Part shown: piece by piece, positions 53,750-64,000 of the stretch
Numbering within the stretch: the first letter of the stretch is position 1
How the letters are laid out: every line of letters starts with the position of its first letter
DNA from: Glandiceps talaboti
Taxonomy: Eukaryota; Hemichordata; Enteropneusta; Spengelidae
NCBI RefSeq assembly: GCF_964340395.1
Contig: NC_135569.1
Span: 13,123,019 to 13,187,018 of the forward strand
Direction: 5' to 3'
Length of the DNA stretch: 64,000 nucleotides
Translations under genes and position numbers: made by a program
Notes under the pieces: generated by a model
Database searches by the model: none
What the model was told of the DNA's origin: nothing
Seen by the model: only the letters and a program-made list of their open reading frames with translations

Positions 53750-55057
53750 ATGACGGCGGCCGTGGAAACCTCAACAGACATGCCGACACTACTGTCACGG
53801 AAACCCCGTGGCTACCAAAGTGCCTCGGAGAAGTTGGAACATCTCCAAAATTTGAGTCGCCACATACGGAACAGGGCCGATTTTCTGAACAACAGAGAGA
53901 AAGCTCATCTGCGCATGCGAACGAAGCAGATTGAGACTCACGAATATGCAGCGTACAGCGGCCTCTACAGGTTCAAAGACTATATGAAAGTGGATCTAAT
54001 TGATATGCATAAATCTAAGAAACGGATCCAAAGAGGCGTCACTGATTTCGAACAAGCGTTAAAGGAAGGCAAAAATTTACCTGTCTTTAGATCAGAGTAC
54101 GAAAGATTAAAAAGTAAACAAAGAAAACTCGAGCGATTGGAGGCTGAGTTAAGGGGCCCCAACTCGTTCAATTTAGCCAAAGATCTTAACACACGTCTCA
54201 AACTGGTGGATTCAACCCTGGGTGTAAATAAAAGAGGACGAAAAATAAACCTACCGCCGATCGATAGAGCAGGTACCGAAGTTGAAAATTCACCCGCGCC
54301 TCCAGAAACCTCATCGGATGATAAAACTGAAGAGCGCCCTCAACTTGGTAAGGAGGAAGAAAATGAAACGGATAAAAGTGATATCAACAACAACGAGGAA
54401 AAGGCGGGAACGAACCAGTCGTCAGCACACCCTGTTACAAAAGCTCCGGTTCCTAAAAAGAATGCGATGAGCGGTGTAGACGTAATGTTAGCTTCTAACC
54501 CCGTCTACCAACGAATGATACAGAAACAACAGGAAGAAGAGGCTGAACTGAGACGACAGGAAGAAGAAGCAGAACTGGAACGAAAACGAAAAGAAGAACT
54601 CGCCAAACCTCTCCCTCCTCTCAGAGAAACACTATTCGCCGATATGAATTTGCGCATGCCCAGAAAAGTAGTTCGGAGAAGGAGCCCGGTGAGCGGCTCA
54701 CTGTTGAAAAGGAAAAGACACGCTGAACGGAGGATCAGTCAGTACAAAGAGCAATCAAAGTCGGACGTTGAAAGAAAGTTAAGTAACTCTATCAGCTCTT
54801 TAAACAAGTTAGCTCATGGAGCGGCTAAAGAAACAACCAAAAAGAGAACACCTAGAGGGTCTGATAATAGTGACGCTGCGTCAACGATTGCCAGTTTGAG
54901 TAGTGATGATAGCACTAAAGTAGCGCGGAAGAAGAAGCGAAGAGAAGGGGGACTTATGTTGCCCCCTATCAGAGTCGATGTTAATTTGTTGACAGAACTG
55001 AAGGAACAGAGAATAAGGCACAAGAAACAATCATACGGACTTCCCGGATTACCGTAA
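53750..55057 (+). CDS. Uncharacterised basic coiled-coil/low-complexity protein, 435 residues
   Basis: One uninterrupted coding exon. The start ATG is preceded directly by an in-frame TAA (53747-53749), and the strong acceptor at 53735 marks the exon edge, so the N terminus is secure. There is no signal peptide or membrane segment. Residues 25-136 are charged and helical (SASEKLEHLQNLSRHIRNRA to SEYERLKSKQRKLERLEAEL). Residues 172-235 are acidic, Ser/Pro-rich and disordered. Residues 254-286 are a strong coiled coil (QKQQEEEAELRRQEEEAEL). Three LPP motifs punctuate it (INLPPI at 167-171, PLPPLRE near 288, MLPPIRVD at 403), and several Arg/Lys clusters (RKVVRRR, LLKRKRH, ARKKKRRE) could be nuclear-localisation signals. 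I do not recognise the family. Codon usage is gene-like and no frame damage is present. Confidence 0.8.
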   Translation: MTAAVETSTDMPTLLSRKPRGYQSASEKLEHLQNLSRHIRNRADFLNNREKAHLRMRTKQIETHEYAAYSGLYRFKDYMKVDLIDMHKSKKRIQRGVTDFEQALKEGKNLPVFRSEYERLKSKQRKLERLEAELRGPNSFNLAKDLNTRLKLVDSTLGVNKRGRKINLPPIDRAGTEVENSPAPPETSSDDKTEERPQLGKEEENETDKSDINNNEEKAGTNQSSAHPVTKAPVPKKNAMSGVDVMLASNPVYQRMIQKQQEEEAELRRQEEEAELERKRKEELAKPLPPLRETLFADMNLRMPRKVVRRRSPVSGSLLKRKRHAERRISQYKEQSKSDVERKLSNSISSLNKLAHGAAKETTKKRTPRGSDNSDAASTIASLSSDDSTKVARKKKRREGGLMLPPIRVDVNLLTELKEQRIRHKKQSYGLPGLP

Positions 55058-55524
55058 ATTGGTCTAATTTAAAAAAAATTAATTTCTAGTGAAAAAAATC
55101 ATGGTCTTGAAATTATAACTGAAATATGTCAGCCTCAGTCCTCAGTAGTATTAACAACTCGGCTTTAGTAGTACTAGTGCAACATCTATGTATCCTCCCA
55201 AAATGGCGTCCGAAAAGTTACAGGTACCTAACGCCTACACAAGTATACCAAATTAATTATGTAGGCCTCCACACTCAATATATCACACGGTGTATTTTCT
55301 CATTTGCTGTACCGCTAACATGTACAGAATTCACTGAATCGGATACAAACCGATGCATTGAGAAGAGAGAATGTTGATATGTTTGTTATTTCTATACTAC
55401 TAACGTACCCCAAAACTTATGTCTGAGACTGTGTAGAACTCACAAACTGAGATGTGCTGATATATATGCACGAAGTCTTTATATGAATGTAGCCTGTCAC
55501 ATACCAATCTAATATATGTCAAAA

Positions 55525-55562
55525 ACAAACAAACAAACAAACAAACAAACAAACAAACAAAT
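55525..55562. repeat. (AAAC)n microsatellite
   Basis: About nine ACAA units within the likely 3' UTR of the 435-codon gene. Confidence 0.95.
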
Positions 55563-55837
55563 TTAACAAACTGTATTTGGATATTCCATGCTCCAATAAC
55601 CTCCCACCATAATACAATGTTGTTATATGACATACTAGTAGTGTATATTTTTATGGCTAACTCCATGCATCGATTGCTTCTATAGAATCGTTTCAAATAC
55701 AAAGTTGAAAGCCAAAGACAGTTAATTTCAACTCAAAAATATACTAATTATTCGTTTCACTCCAGTGCCTAGACTATAAATGTGGGACGTACAGTTTTTG
55801 TTGTTATACTGCTATTACCACTTCATCCATTTGAAGA

Positions 55838-55843
55838 AATAAA
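55838..55843 (+). promoter_or_regulatory. Candidate polyadenylation signal of the 435-codon gene
   Basis: AATAAA about 780 bases after the stop, followed by a T-rich and GT-containing stretch. The predicted 3' UTR contains an (AAAC)n array at 55525-55562. Confidence 0.5.
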
Positions 55844-55949
55844 TTCACAATCACATTTGTTTTTTTGTTTTTTTGAATATTCGTTGCCGAATTTAGGAAT
55901 TTACCACTATTCCGTAACTCTTGAGTTACCAGTGACATGAAATCCCTTA

Positions 55950-56050
55950 CAGCTAAAATGATGAAGGCTTGGTGTTTCACTCATGGGACATTACGTTTTT
56001 GACACAAAATGTTACATGAGTGAAACACCAAGCCAACATCATTTTAGCTG
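55950..56050. repeat. Near-perfect 35-bp inverted repeat
   Basis: CAGCTAAAATGATG and GGCTTGGTGTTTCACTCAT on the left are mirrored by ATGAGTGAAACACCAAGCC and CATCATTTTAGCTG on the right, around a loop of about 30 bases. It resembles a short MITE or fold-back element and lies just beyond the polyadenylation signal of the 435-codon gene. Confidence 0.85.
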
Positions 56051-56136
56051 TATTTACCATTTGTAAAATTACTATTGAACTCATTCGGGGAAACACAGTA
56101 ATTGACTTCCAAGATATTGAGCTTTGGGACTAAATT

Positions 56137-56158
56137 GGGATGGGGGTGGGGGTGGGGG
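56137..56158 (+). other. Potential G-quadruplex
   Basis: Four G-runs (GGG, GGGGG, GGGGG, GGGGG) are separated by one or two bases, fitting the standard intramolecular quadruplex pattern. Confidence 0.7.
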
Positions 56159-56592
56159 TAGACTGACACATCATCCATTGTGGGCGCTATTCTCATCCCG
56201 TTGCACAAATGTATGGAGCAAGATGACACGCTCCTGTCGATGTAGTTCACAGTCTAGGGGAAGAGACGGTAGAAAAATTAAAACCAACACATATAGAGTT
56301 TGTTCTATTTTCTCAACCTGCCATACTCCGCTTTCTGTAAAAAAAAAATACAGCGAACAGTACTTTATGTAGACACTATATTATAGCAAATACTCGTATA
56401 CTGGTGTTATAGCTTAGAGATATATTCTGAGAAGTAATTCTAGTTTATTTTATCAAATGCGTTGGTTGAAAGGATAATGGGAAATTCCTTTAATACATTT
56501 TTAACTAACTATGTAATAGGGAACTATTTATACTAAAGCACGTATCAATGTGGCTAATATCAAGCTGATAATCAAATACAATTGAAATCATT

Positions 56593-56997
56593 TAACCTGC
56601 AACAGAATGCCACCTGCCTTGACAAAAATCGTACAAACATTGCCATTGTCTAGCGCGACATAAAGTTTGCTACATTGTCTTTTCATTGAGTTACCGTTGT
56701 CTGGTTGCTAGACAACAACGTACTAACATTGCTACTTTGTTGCGTATGATTCATTATCTCAATAGATGACATTGTTACACTGTTACAATAAAAGATTTGA
56801 TCTGAATAGGGCACTGTGATTTTATGGAGACAATCATTCAAGTATACCTATACTTTGTTCAAGTTAATTTGTAACTAGTTTAGCAATGATCTGTGCCCTG
56901 ATAGACATGACATGTAGCAATGTTAGTAAGATTTTTGTCGTGCCAGACAATAAAATGTAACTGTAATTAAAGATTAAGGCGGCGTTCTGTTACAAGT
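56593..56997. mobile_element. Foldback (FB) element copy with both termini
   Basis: The left end TAACCTGCAACAGAATGCC is the reverse complement of the right end GGCGTTCTGTTACAAGTTA, differing at few positions. Inside are reverse monomers on the left (ACAAACATTGCCATTGTC, CTAACATTGCTACTTTG) and forward ones on the right (CATGTAGCAATGTTAGTAAG, GCCAGACAATAAAATGTAAC). This is the clearest full-length copy. Confidence 0.8.
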
Positions 56998-58264
56998 TAG
57001 CTGGCTTAAATTGTAAAAAGGTGATTTACATCACCATATTTTAAAATAATGACGTCATTGTTCATTTTGAACATGAAATGAAGTTTTATTTATCAACAAA
57101 TGATGTGATATAATGAAATATAAGAATATATGTAAACTTATATAAACTGCTTTTTAACAGTACATGGAAAGCAATGTTTGTATGGTATGACTCTGGTAAA
57201 CGAGTCTTCTGATTACTAAGATAGACACAGACTAAAACTACTCACATATTACACAAGTGGGTGATAGCAGTTCCTCTGTTGTGTGATTCTAATCACCCTG
57301 AAATCAAGATAGTGTAAACCTTGGAAGCCTCGGAACAGTAGAGTGGAATTAGCATTCAGAGACGCCTCCTTTATACTGAGACTATAATTAAACCAATAAA
57401 CCCTACACGAAAGGGTCGTGTAGGGACTATAATTAAACCAACATCCATTCAATAGTCTATCACTGTTGTATCAACATGTTGCAGCAATAGTTTTAGTTTG
57501 TGCCTATCTTAGTAACCTGATGCCTTGATATACCAGAGTAATACAATGAGATAAAAGGGAAGAGCTAACTTTTGTGAATGATGGAAGTTTATGTTAACTA
57601 TATCGTGATGAAAGTAAAGTCTGCCTTGTATTACTTGTGTTTTCGAAAATATAATGCAAAGTATTTTTCTTCTCTTAATACGAACGGGCTTAACTTAAAC
57701 AGGTTATGACATTTCACCAGTAAACCGCAAGTTTATTAACAGCTAAAGTTTGAACAATATTGCCCGGATGTAAATAGGGCTATTTTTATGGTGTTGGATT
57801 TGGTGAGTTTTTTTCTCGCCTTGTGTGCAACATTTATCGATTTTTAACACTCTCTCATAAAATGTTTACAACTCTCAAAGTTACGTTCAAAGTTTGTTCA
57901 GGTCAAGCGAGTTCACGCGTAGAACCGTCCGAGACATAATATTCCAGAAAATACAAATTCAATTTCTTTTTATCAGAGAAACTTTTGTAGATTATTTCAT
58001 TTTGTAGACTTATCCGTCCCAGAATTCAGAGAGTTCATTTTTACATAAATACAAGAATTCGTCAGTCACTTTTAAACTGGTTTACTTTGATGTTTTTAGC
58101 CGCAATATTTCAAACATTTATACTGCAATAATCATGTTTATAAGGCAAGAACATTGTAAAGGTGAATTTATTGATATTGATAATAAAAAAGACGTTATGA
58201 AAATGTACATAGACATAGCTATTTTATTTAATTCCTGTATTGTTCATATCTATAAAAGTGAAAT
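56998..58264. other. No gene recognised
   Basis: It contains a short hairpin CCCTACACGA-AAGGG-TCGTGTAGGG at 57401-57425, flanked on both sides by GACTATAATTAAACCAA in direct orientation. Otherwise nothing is evident. Confidence 0.5.
57381..57442. repeat. Hairpin between 17-bp direct repeats
   Basis: GACTATAATTAAACCAA occurs on both sides of the 10-bp-stem hairpin CCCTACACGA/TCGTGTAGGG, a layout like a tiny inserted hairpin with a duplicated flank. Confidence 0.75.
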
Positions 58265-58269
58265 GTGAT

Positions 58270-58304
58270 GTTTTATGTATGTATATATGTACTATGTATG
58301 TATG

Positions 58305-58338
<34 letters not shown>

Positions 58339-58426
58339 TGTATGTATGTGTGAGTATGTGTGTGTATGTATGTATGTATGTATGTATGTATGTATGTATG
58401 TATATGTATGTATGTATGTCTGTCTG

Positions 58427-58489
<63 letters not shown>

Positions 58490-58560
58490 TTTTCGCTATG
58501 TGTGTGTGTGTGTGTGTGTGTATATCTGTCTGTCTGTCTGTCTGCCTGTCTGTCTGTCTC
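58270..58560. repeat. (TATG)n-(TA)n-(GT)n-(GTCT)n compound microsatellite
   Basis: TATG tetramers, then an alternating TA tract at about 58430-58487, a GT tract at 58500-58520 and GTCT tetramers to 58560. Long frames on both strands are artefacts. Confidence 0.95.
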
Positions 58561-60449
58561 TGGTTCTGTGCGTGTACTGGTCGGATATGTACATTTCTCC
58601 AAATTTGAAAAACGTCTAGATTGTTGTCGGCATAACTATTTTCTGAATAGTACTGTCCCATATACCCCCCATGCATATCATGCATTATTGTCGACAAACG
58701 TTTGACCTCCCAATTGTCAAGATGAGATTTAGTAGAAGCTAACGCTACTATAGGCCGATGGCAGACGCCCTCTACGTATACCACTGGCAAGCGGTATATT
58801 TTGGTCACCTAGGTATATGACTGACAGCCGCCCCTTACGTGATTCGAACGTTATAACCTTCTACATCATATGAATGGCCTCTCCCAATGACAAGTGAAAA
58901 AAGTCTGTATAGGTGAAGTCTACAAACGAATGGCAGAATTGATGAAAGAACACTGCATCCGGGCACTGCATATGAAAGAATAATCCTCGCCAGTCAAAGA
59001 GTAGTGACCTCTCGTCTTGACAAATATTACACTTACAGTGAACGGAGGTTAGTCTACCAACCTTTCTATCATTGACAATGTTGGGGGTTTTTTTCATCCC
59101 ATCTGTTAGCGCTAGGGTTGGCTTCGCTGTAGCAACAACAAGGTTTATTTGTGTTAGCAAATATACATGTCACCATCAATCCAGTGAGATCTGTGCAAGT
59201 CATGAGTGAAAAGCCTATCGACCCGGGGGTTCTTATCTTATATATTTTGTTTTTTTTTCAACTTTTGAAAAATAGTTTATACTAAGTTTCTGAAATCAGA
59301 AAAAAATAAATTCCGGATAAATAATGGGAAAATGGCGCTAGAAAAGAGGACGTTTGAGAGCTTGCGTGCCACCATGCATGGAAATAGCATACACCTTTTA
59401 ATTCACGTTTGCCTGTCGTGGTAGAAGGTCCCAGCGGGTGGTGGGTGGGTCTTTATGCTTGCCATTAAGAGAATATCCTTTGAATGTGCCAACATGTGAG
59501 TTATGAGAACCGGATAGATGCATTGTATCACATTTGGCGAGCACTGTCACTAATAATATATCAGAGTAAAATGAAAAGCATCGACATGTCAAGGACATGC
59601 TACTCCCGGGATGCTGCGGGTAGAAGCAAACGGATATTACAGGAGAAATGAAGATGCATTGATGTTTCACTTATGAGATGTTTTTTTACACACAGAGACA
59701 AGTTGAAATGCAGACGAAGCAATTATAGAGATGTCATGCAAAGTGGGCGATATAGAAGTAGATAAGTTAATTATTTGGAAGGTAAACCATTGAAACCAAT
59801 TAAAATCATCAAGTACAAATCATTTTACCAGGATCTTGTTTCTACTGCATTGTAAAAGAATAGAAATACTTATATCAAGTTGCAAAGTGATTGGCTAACG
59901 GATCTTGTCTATCAGTGTATATTGTGTCTATTTCATTGTTAGTCTAGAATTCAAATATGTGTGTGTCTTTTGTGTTCATCACAGTGTCCCATGGGTGAAA
60001 CACAAAGGTAACTTCATTTCTCCTGTAAGAGGTGCAATGGTTGTATTATTAGTAGTGAACTTTTTGGGAAAATTGTAATTTTAAATTTGTCTATTTCTAG
60101 TAGAACAACCGCCAGGGCGGGCTGCAACGATTGGTCGATTCTGAGGAATACACCTGGAAAAACAATTTGGGCTAGAATTTACGACAGACGACTTGTTTCC
60201 ATCATTGTTGTGTAAGTAATACTGACAGTCAAAAGTTAACGTTTTTGCATATACAGACGCATCGGCCTTGGCAAGTAGACGTGTAGATAACCTGACGTGT
60301 ACGTTTGGTAACGTACATGTTACATAATTCTGGTAAAATCCGAATGATATAGATAACGCCACCATAAATCAATCAAGTTATGTCAGTCTGTAAAAAGAAT
60401 AATTTGAAAGTTCCACTGTATATTATCATGGCGACAGTCTGAAGATAAC
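58561..60449. other. No gene recognised
   Basis: Several 90-100 codon open frames lie on the - strand (58861-59160, 59398-59670, 60081-60365). None has a recognisable domain or splice-consistent partner. The last begins with a weakly hydrophobic N terminus and is Cys-containing, so it is the only one worth a transcript check. Confidence 0.4.
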
Positions 60450-60780
60450 CGAAGTTCACAAACAAAATGTTGTGATGTTGGTGACATTTGTGTTGTGCCA
60501 GACGATAAAATGTAGCAATGTTAGTAAGATTTTTGGTATGAGCCAGACGATAAAATGTAGCAATCTTAGTATGATTTTTGGTATGAGCCAGACGATAAAA
60601 TGTAGCAATCTTAGTAAGTTTGTTATTGAGCCAGATGATAACATAAATGTAGCAATGTTATCAAGATTTATGTCTAGCTTGACAATAAAATGTAGCAAAA
60701 TGTATGACATTTTGTCGGACCTGACAGTAAATTATCGCAATGTTTTTGTTTTTGTTGAGCCAGACGAAGTTCTATTTCAG
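60450..60780. mobile_element. Foldback (FB) element copy, forward monomer array
   Basis: Five to six forward monomers, including three nearly identical consecutive ones (AGCCAGACGATAAAATGTAG, CAATCTTAGTA, GATTTTTGGTATG). The right end GCCAGACGAAGTTCTATTTC matches the family terminus reversed. The left arm is missing or degenerate. Confidence 0.75.
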
Positions 60781-62927
60781 CTAATACTGGCTTCTATTGT
60801 ATTTGATCCCACTATAAAAGTTCCGGTGCACCATTCCCCAGAGAGCTGTTCCCCATGCAGTTGATCATAAATTGTGCCACTGAAAAGATTATTTTCGTGT
60901 GACACAAAACTGTGTCTTACAAAGTTACGTTATTGACTATTTCCACCAATCAATACAACAAAGAATATGTCCTCTTCTCAACAAAGAAATGTTTGCCGTT
61001 TATCCTTTATGCCATATACTTACTACATGTACGACACAATACTAATCTATTTGAGTACTCTCTCTAAGCTTAGGTACGCGATATGTTCTATTGGTCGCCA
61101 TGAACCCCTGACAGTAACCTCCACGGTTGCGAAACTTGAACGACAGACTAACAGTCAATATGTCCGGGAAATATTTGTCAGCCTTACGGCTACACTATTT
61201 GAACAGATTTCGCGAAGGTCGCTGAGCCTTCAGCGGCGTTACCTCTTCTATCATGGGTCGGAGTATCTTTGTTTGTGATGATGTGTATCGATTGTATTGA
61301 AGCCCCCAAAAGTCCATCCTTGAAACTCATGTCATCGACCCCCTAGATAAGGTGCACTTCTGCTGTTTTCGTATGTTCATACATTTGTACACAATATTCT
61401 TAAATGTTTACGAAGGCACCTGGTTACCGTGTTATGTCCAGCTTGTCATTATTTATGTATGCAAATCAAACTATTAACAGATAATGCAGAAGTCACGTCC
61501 CTTTAAACTTTAAAGTGACTGGGGGTCGTTGTATTCCTACCGCAAAGTTAAGGGGCCTCTTTGACCAGAACGCGTCATTTCAGCGACCACCTGTCGGCCC
61601 TGGAAGTAAGTTTTCTTTCTTAGGGTGATGCTTGTTTTTTGAAGCCACAAAAGGTAGGAGACAATTGTTTAAGTGATTCCTATTCGCTGTCCAATCAGTC
61701 ATTTGATATATGAGTTACCGCTGTGTTATATTGGGTCCTCAGTTAAGGCATCTACCACTACGTTCCTATACGTACGTACTGTACTGTCGTATACCGTCAT
61801 CTGTGATCTTTATAATTCGACTGAAACTCATTTTTTGTTGTTCACCACTGAGGGTGGAGATTACATCACATTAACTGCACTGAGAGCAATCGTTTCAGTT
61901 TGAGGAACGATGAATTTTCCTCAAAATTGTCAAATTTACGAAAAGATTTCATACAGATGAAAATCATACCCACTTGTCAGTTTTACAGCCTCGAGTCTTA
62001 GATTAACATAGTATCACCCGCATGTAGTTGCACTGTGGAAACTATTTTGCTCGAAGCCTCGAGCTCTTAAATAATTTCTGGTTAAAGTAGTATGCACGAC
62101 GAGACTTAAGGAGCTAACCTGTCAACGAGATGTCAGACCAAACTTACACAATTCCGTGTATAAAGTTATTCTAACTTAAGGAAGTAGAAGTAAACAGTAT
62201 TGCTCGACAACAAGTTATGAGGTGCCAAAATTTTCTAGGACATTCCTTTGTTTGTTTACAGTCTGTCATTTTTATGTTACTATATTGCAGACTGATTGTA
62301 AGAATCGTTTATTTAAAACCAATTAAAATTTCAAAAGTCGTAGATGGCCCCAAGCACCTGTTCTAAAGTTGACCTTTCACCCAAAATCTCTTATTATTTT
62401 GACTTTCTTGCTGCTTAATTTGGTTAAAATGCACAGACCTGATGATTTCACAGCATGTTTCCATGGCAACGTGACTTTTAATGGGGAGTATAAATAGTAG
62501 GCAGGTGACATTTGGTTGCTACATGTTTTAGAAGGCGATCCGATAATAGTTTTCCAAACAGTGTGTGCACCAACCCTGTCAAAAGGATTACCGCATCTAC
62601 TAAATTATTAAAACGTCCAATTTGTTTAGCTTTACCTCTGTGTAGGCATTACACACACAACTGGTCTCTGAAAAACATCCTACACGATACTGCATATGTG
62701 AGACGATATATGGAGTAAAGTAAAACTGTATCATAGACTTTAAATTTTATTTTGTGTTAGCCTTGAGTTCAGCATCACTTCCTTACTCAAAGACGGAGCC
62801 AGGTGAAACCATAGGCTTTGGGGGATATCTCCCAACGTCTATGGGGAAACAGATGCTCCCAACTCCAATGTCAAGAACCAAGTCGAATTATTATTACAAT
62901 AATCATGGACGTATCACATTGGTAATC
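60781..62927. other. No gene recognised
   Basis: Ordinary unique sequence. Chance frames only; no RNA gene, array or repeat was identified. Confidence 0.5.
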
Positions 62928-63000
62928 ATGGAAGTATCACATCGGTGCATAGACCCTACACCAACGTGGTGTAGGGTCTATGATCGGTGATACTTCCATG
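62928..63000. repeat. Imperfect hairpin with ~33-bp arms
   Basis: CATGGAAGTATCAC and CATAGACCCTACACCA on the left pair with TGGTGTAGGGTCTATG and GTGATACTTCCATG on the right, around a 3-base loop. A related half-copy (ATCATGGACGTATCACATTG) lies just upstream at 62902, so the arm sequence is itself tandemly repeated. Confidence 0.85.
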
Positions 63001-63183
63001 CAATAATTAAATTACAATAAGTTACGCATAGTTAATGAGCGTCCAAACATAACAATAGGTTATGCATAATTATGAGCGTCCTGGAACTTCATAAAACAAA
63101 GGACTCTATAGCTTGAATAACGTCCCTAGACACATACGGTATTAGTACCTATTGTCTTGACACATATGTGAACTATTGCAATA

Positions 63184-63187
<4 letters not shown>

Positions 63188-63269
<82 letters not shown>

Positions 63270-63327
63270 TATTGCGCTCTGCCACTACGGTATAGAGCAC
63301 TGCCTTAGCAGATTGATACTCACCGAG

Positions 63328-63377
<50 letters not shown>
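63188..63377. repeat. Two (TA)n arrays around a 60-bp unique island
   Basis: TA tracts at about 63188-63269 and 63331-63377 flank an island of moderate GC (CTATTGCGCTCTGCCACTAC ... GATACTCACCGAGTTA). The island is not a complete tRNA or other RNA that I can recognise. Confidence 0.9.
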
Positions 63378-63383
<6 letters not shown>

Positions 63384-63521
63384 CCTTTCCCAAACTAGGT
63401 GTTTGGTGACATGTATAAACAGTGTCATGTCTGAACCCAAACACAGTAATTACAAATTCATGACATTGTTCTTTCTCCTCTAAATATTAAAAGTGTGCTA
63501 ATTTTATTTTTCAATTACGAA

Positions 63522-63703
63522 ACTATAAAGCACTTTAGGGGAAGTGTTGTGAAGCTTTATAAACATAGCCTAGTCGTAGATCAAGATTGCAACTCAGGCA
63601 GAACTTTTTCAGCCAGCGTGTTGCAAACTATTGGAATGAATTACCTGATTATGTGGTGACTTCTAGAACAACCAACGCTTTCAAGGCAAATTTTGATTGC
63701 TAG
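63522..63703 (+). pseudogene. 3' tail of a LINE reverse transcriptase, frameshifted
   Basis: The last about 30 codons read FFSQRVANYWNELPDYVV then TSRTTNAFKANFDC-stop (63701-63703), the typical C terminus of L2/CR1/Jockey-type LINE polyproteins (FSxRVxxxWNxLPxxVVxAxSxNxFKxxL). The upstream piece (SVVKLYKHSLVVDQD) is in another frame, so a frameshift lies near 63600. The copy is 5'-truncated and inactive; no poly-A tail is evident. Confidence 0.75.
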
Positions 63704-64000
63704 AATATGACAGATACGGGGCATATATGAAGCTGAGCTTGTAATTAACCCAAACTAAAACTCAAGGTTTGTCCCAAGCCGAAAAGATACAAACGAAAAA
63801 TACGACATCCACTTTTGCAACAGAGTATGCTGGGTCAATATATTTCTTTCGGGCTGACGAGGATGTAAACGAGACGACGAATGACGGTCTACTTTGATTT
63901 GAATAATGGATACTGTGTTATGAGCATGGAGGTATCTCCCCTTACACATGTATCTCCATGTTCTGATGAGAAAACCGGTAGAGTTGTTCCTGAACAAAAT

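Noticed and set aside
58800-58870. tRNA B-box-like GTTCGAATC on the - strand near 58849
   Set aside because: No matching A box or cloverleaf upstream; at most an old SINE scrap, not annotated.

Overview
This is a window of animal nuclear DNA: AT-rich, with spliced genes on GT-AG introns, abundant tri-, tetra- and pentanucleotide microsatellites, and retroelement debris. An MSP130-type gene, a polycystin/REJ-type ectodomain gene and a Penelope-like element together suggest a marine invertebrate (non-vertebrate deuterostome or lophotrochozoan such as a mollusc or brachiopod). The sequence alone does not settle which.

Layout. (1) Bases 305-4770, + strand: the last six coding exons of an MSP130-like (choice-of-anchor I) secreted, probably GPI-anchored protein; its 5' part lies left of the window. 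(2) Bases 7311-19685, - strand and convergent with (1): a complete 13-exon gene that I reassembled with every splice junction in frame. It encodes a 630-residue protein: signal peptide, two C-type-lectin-like domains, a GAIN-like region and a polycystin-type GPS motif. The stop codon falls exactly where a GPS would be cleaved. One intron holds a 1.2 kb near-perfect palindrome made of two head-to-head Penelope GIY-YIG fragments, flanked by a 12-bp target-site duplication. Another intron is almost wholly (GTAT)n repeat, and the first unit of that repeat supplies the 5' splice site. (3) Bases 19.7-53.7 kb: about 34 kb with no recognisable coding exon, holding microsatellites, foldback elements and hairpins. 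(4) Bases 53750-55057, + strand: an intact single-exon CDS for a 435-residue basic, coiled-coil, low-complexity protein of unknown family, behind a clear 3' splice site that implies 5'-UTR exons upstream. (5) Bases 55.9-64 kb: repeats, hairpins, and a frameshifted 3' tail of a LINE reverse transcriptase near the right edge.

The most coherent undescribed item outside genes is a dispersed foldback family of at least nine copies. Its long inverted arms are built from a ~43-bp monomer (core AAAATGTAGCAATGTTAGTA) with shared termini. A 19-bp satellite inside the MSP130 gene looks like a collapsed, amplified form of the same monomer. The two main genes act at the cell surface or outside the cell (biomineral-associated glycoprotein; secreted lectin/GAIN ectodomain). 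Nothing in the sequence shows that they work together; they are convergent neighbours.
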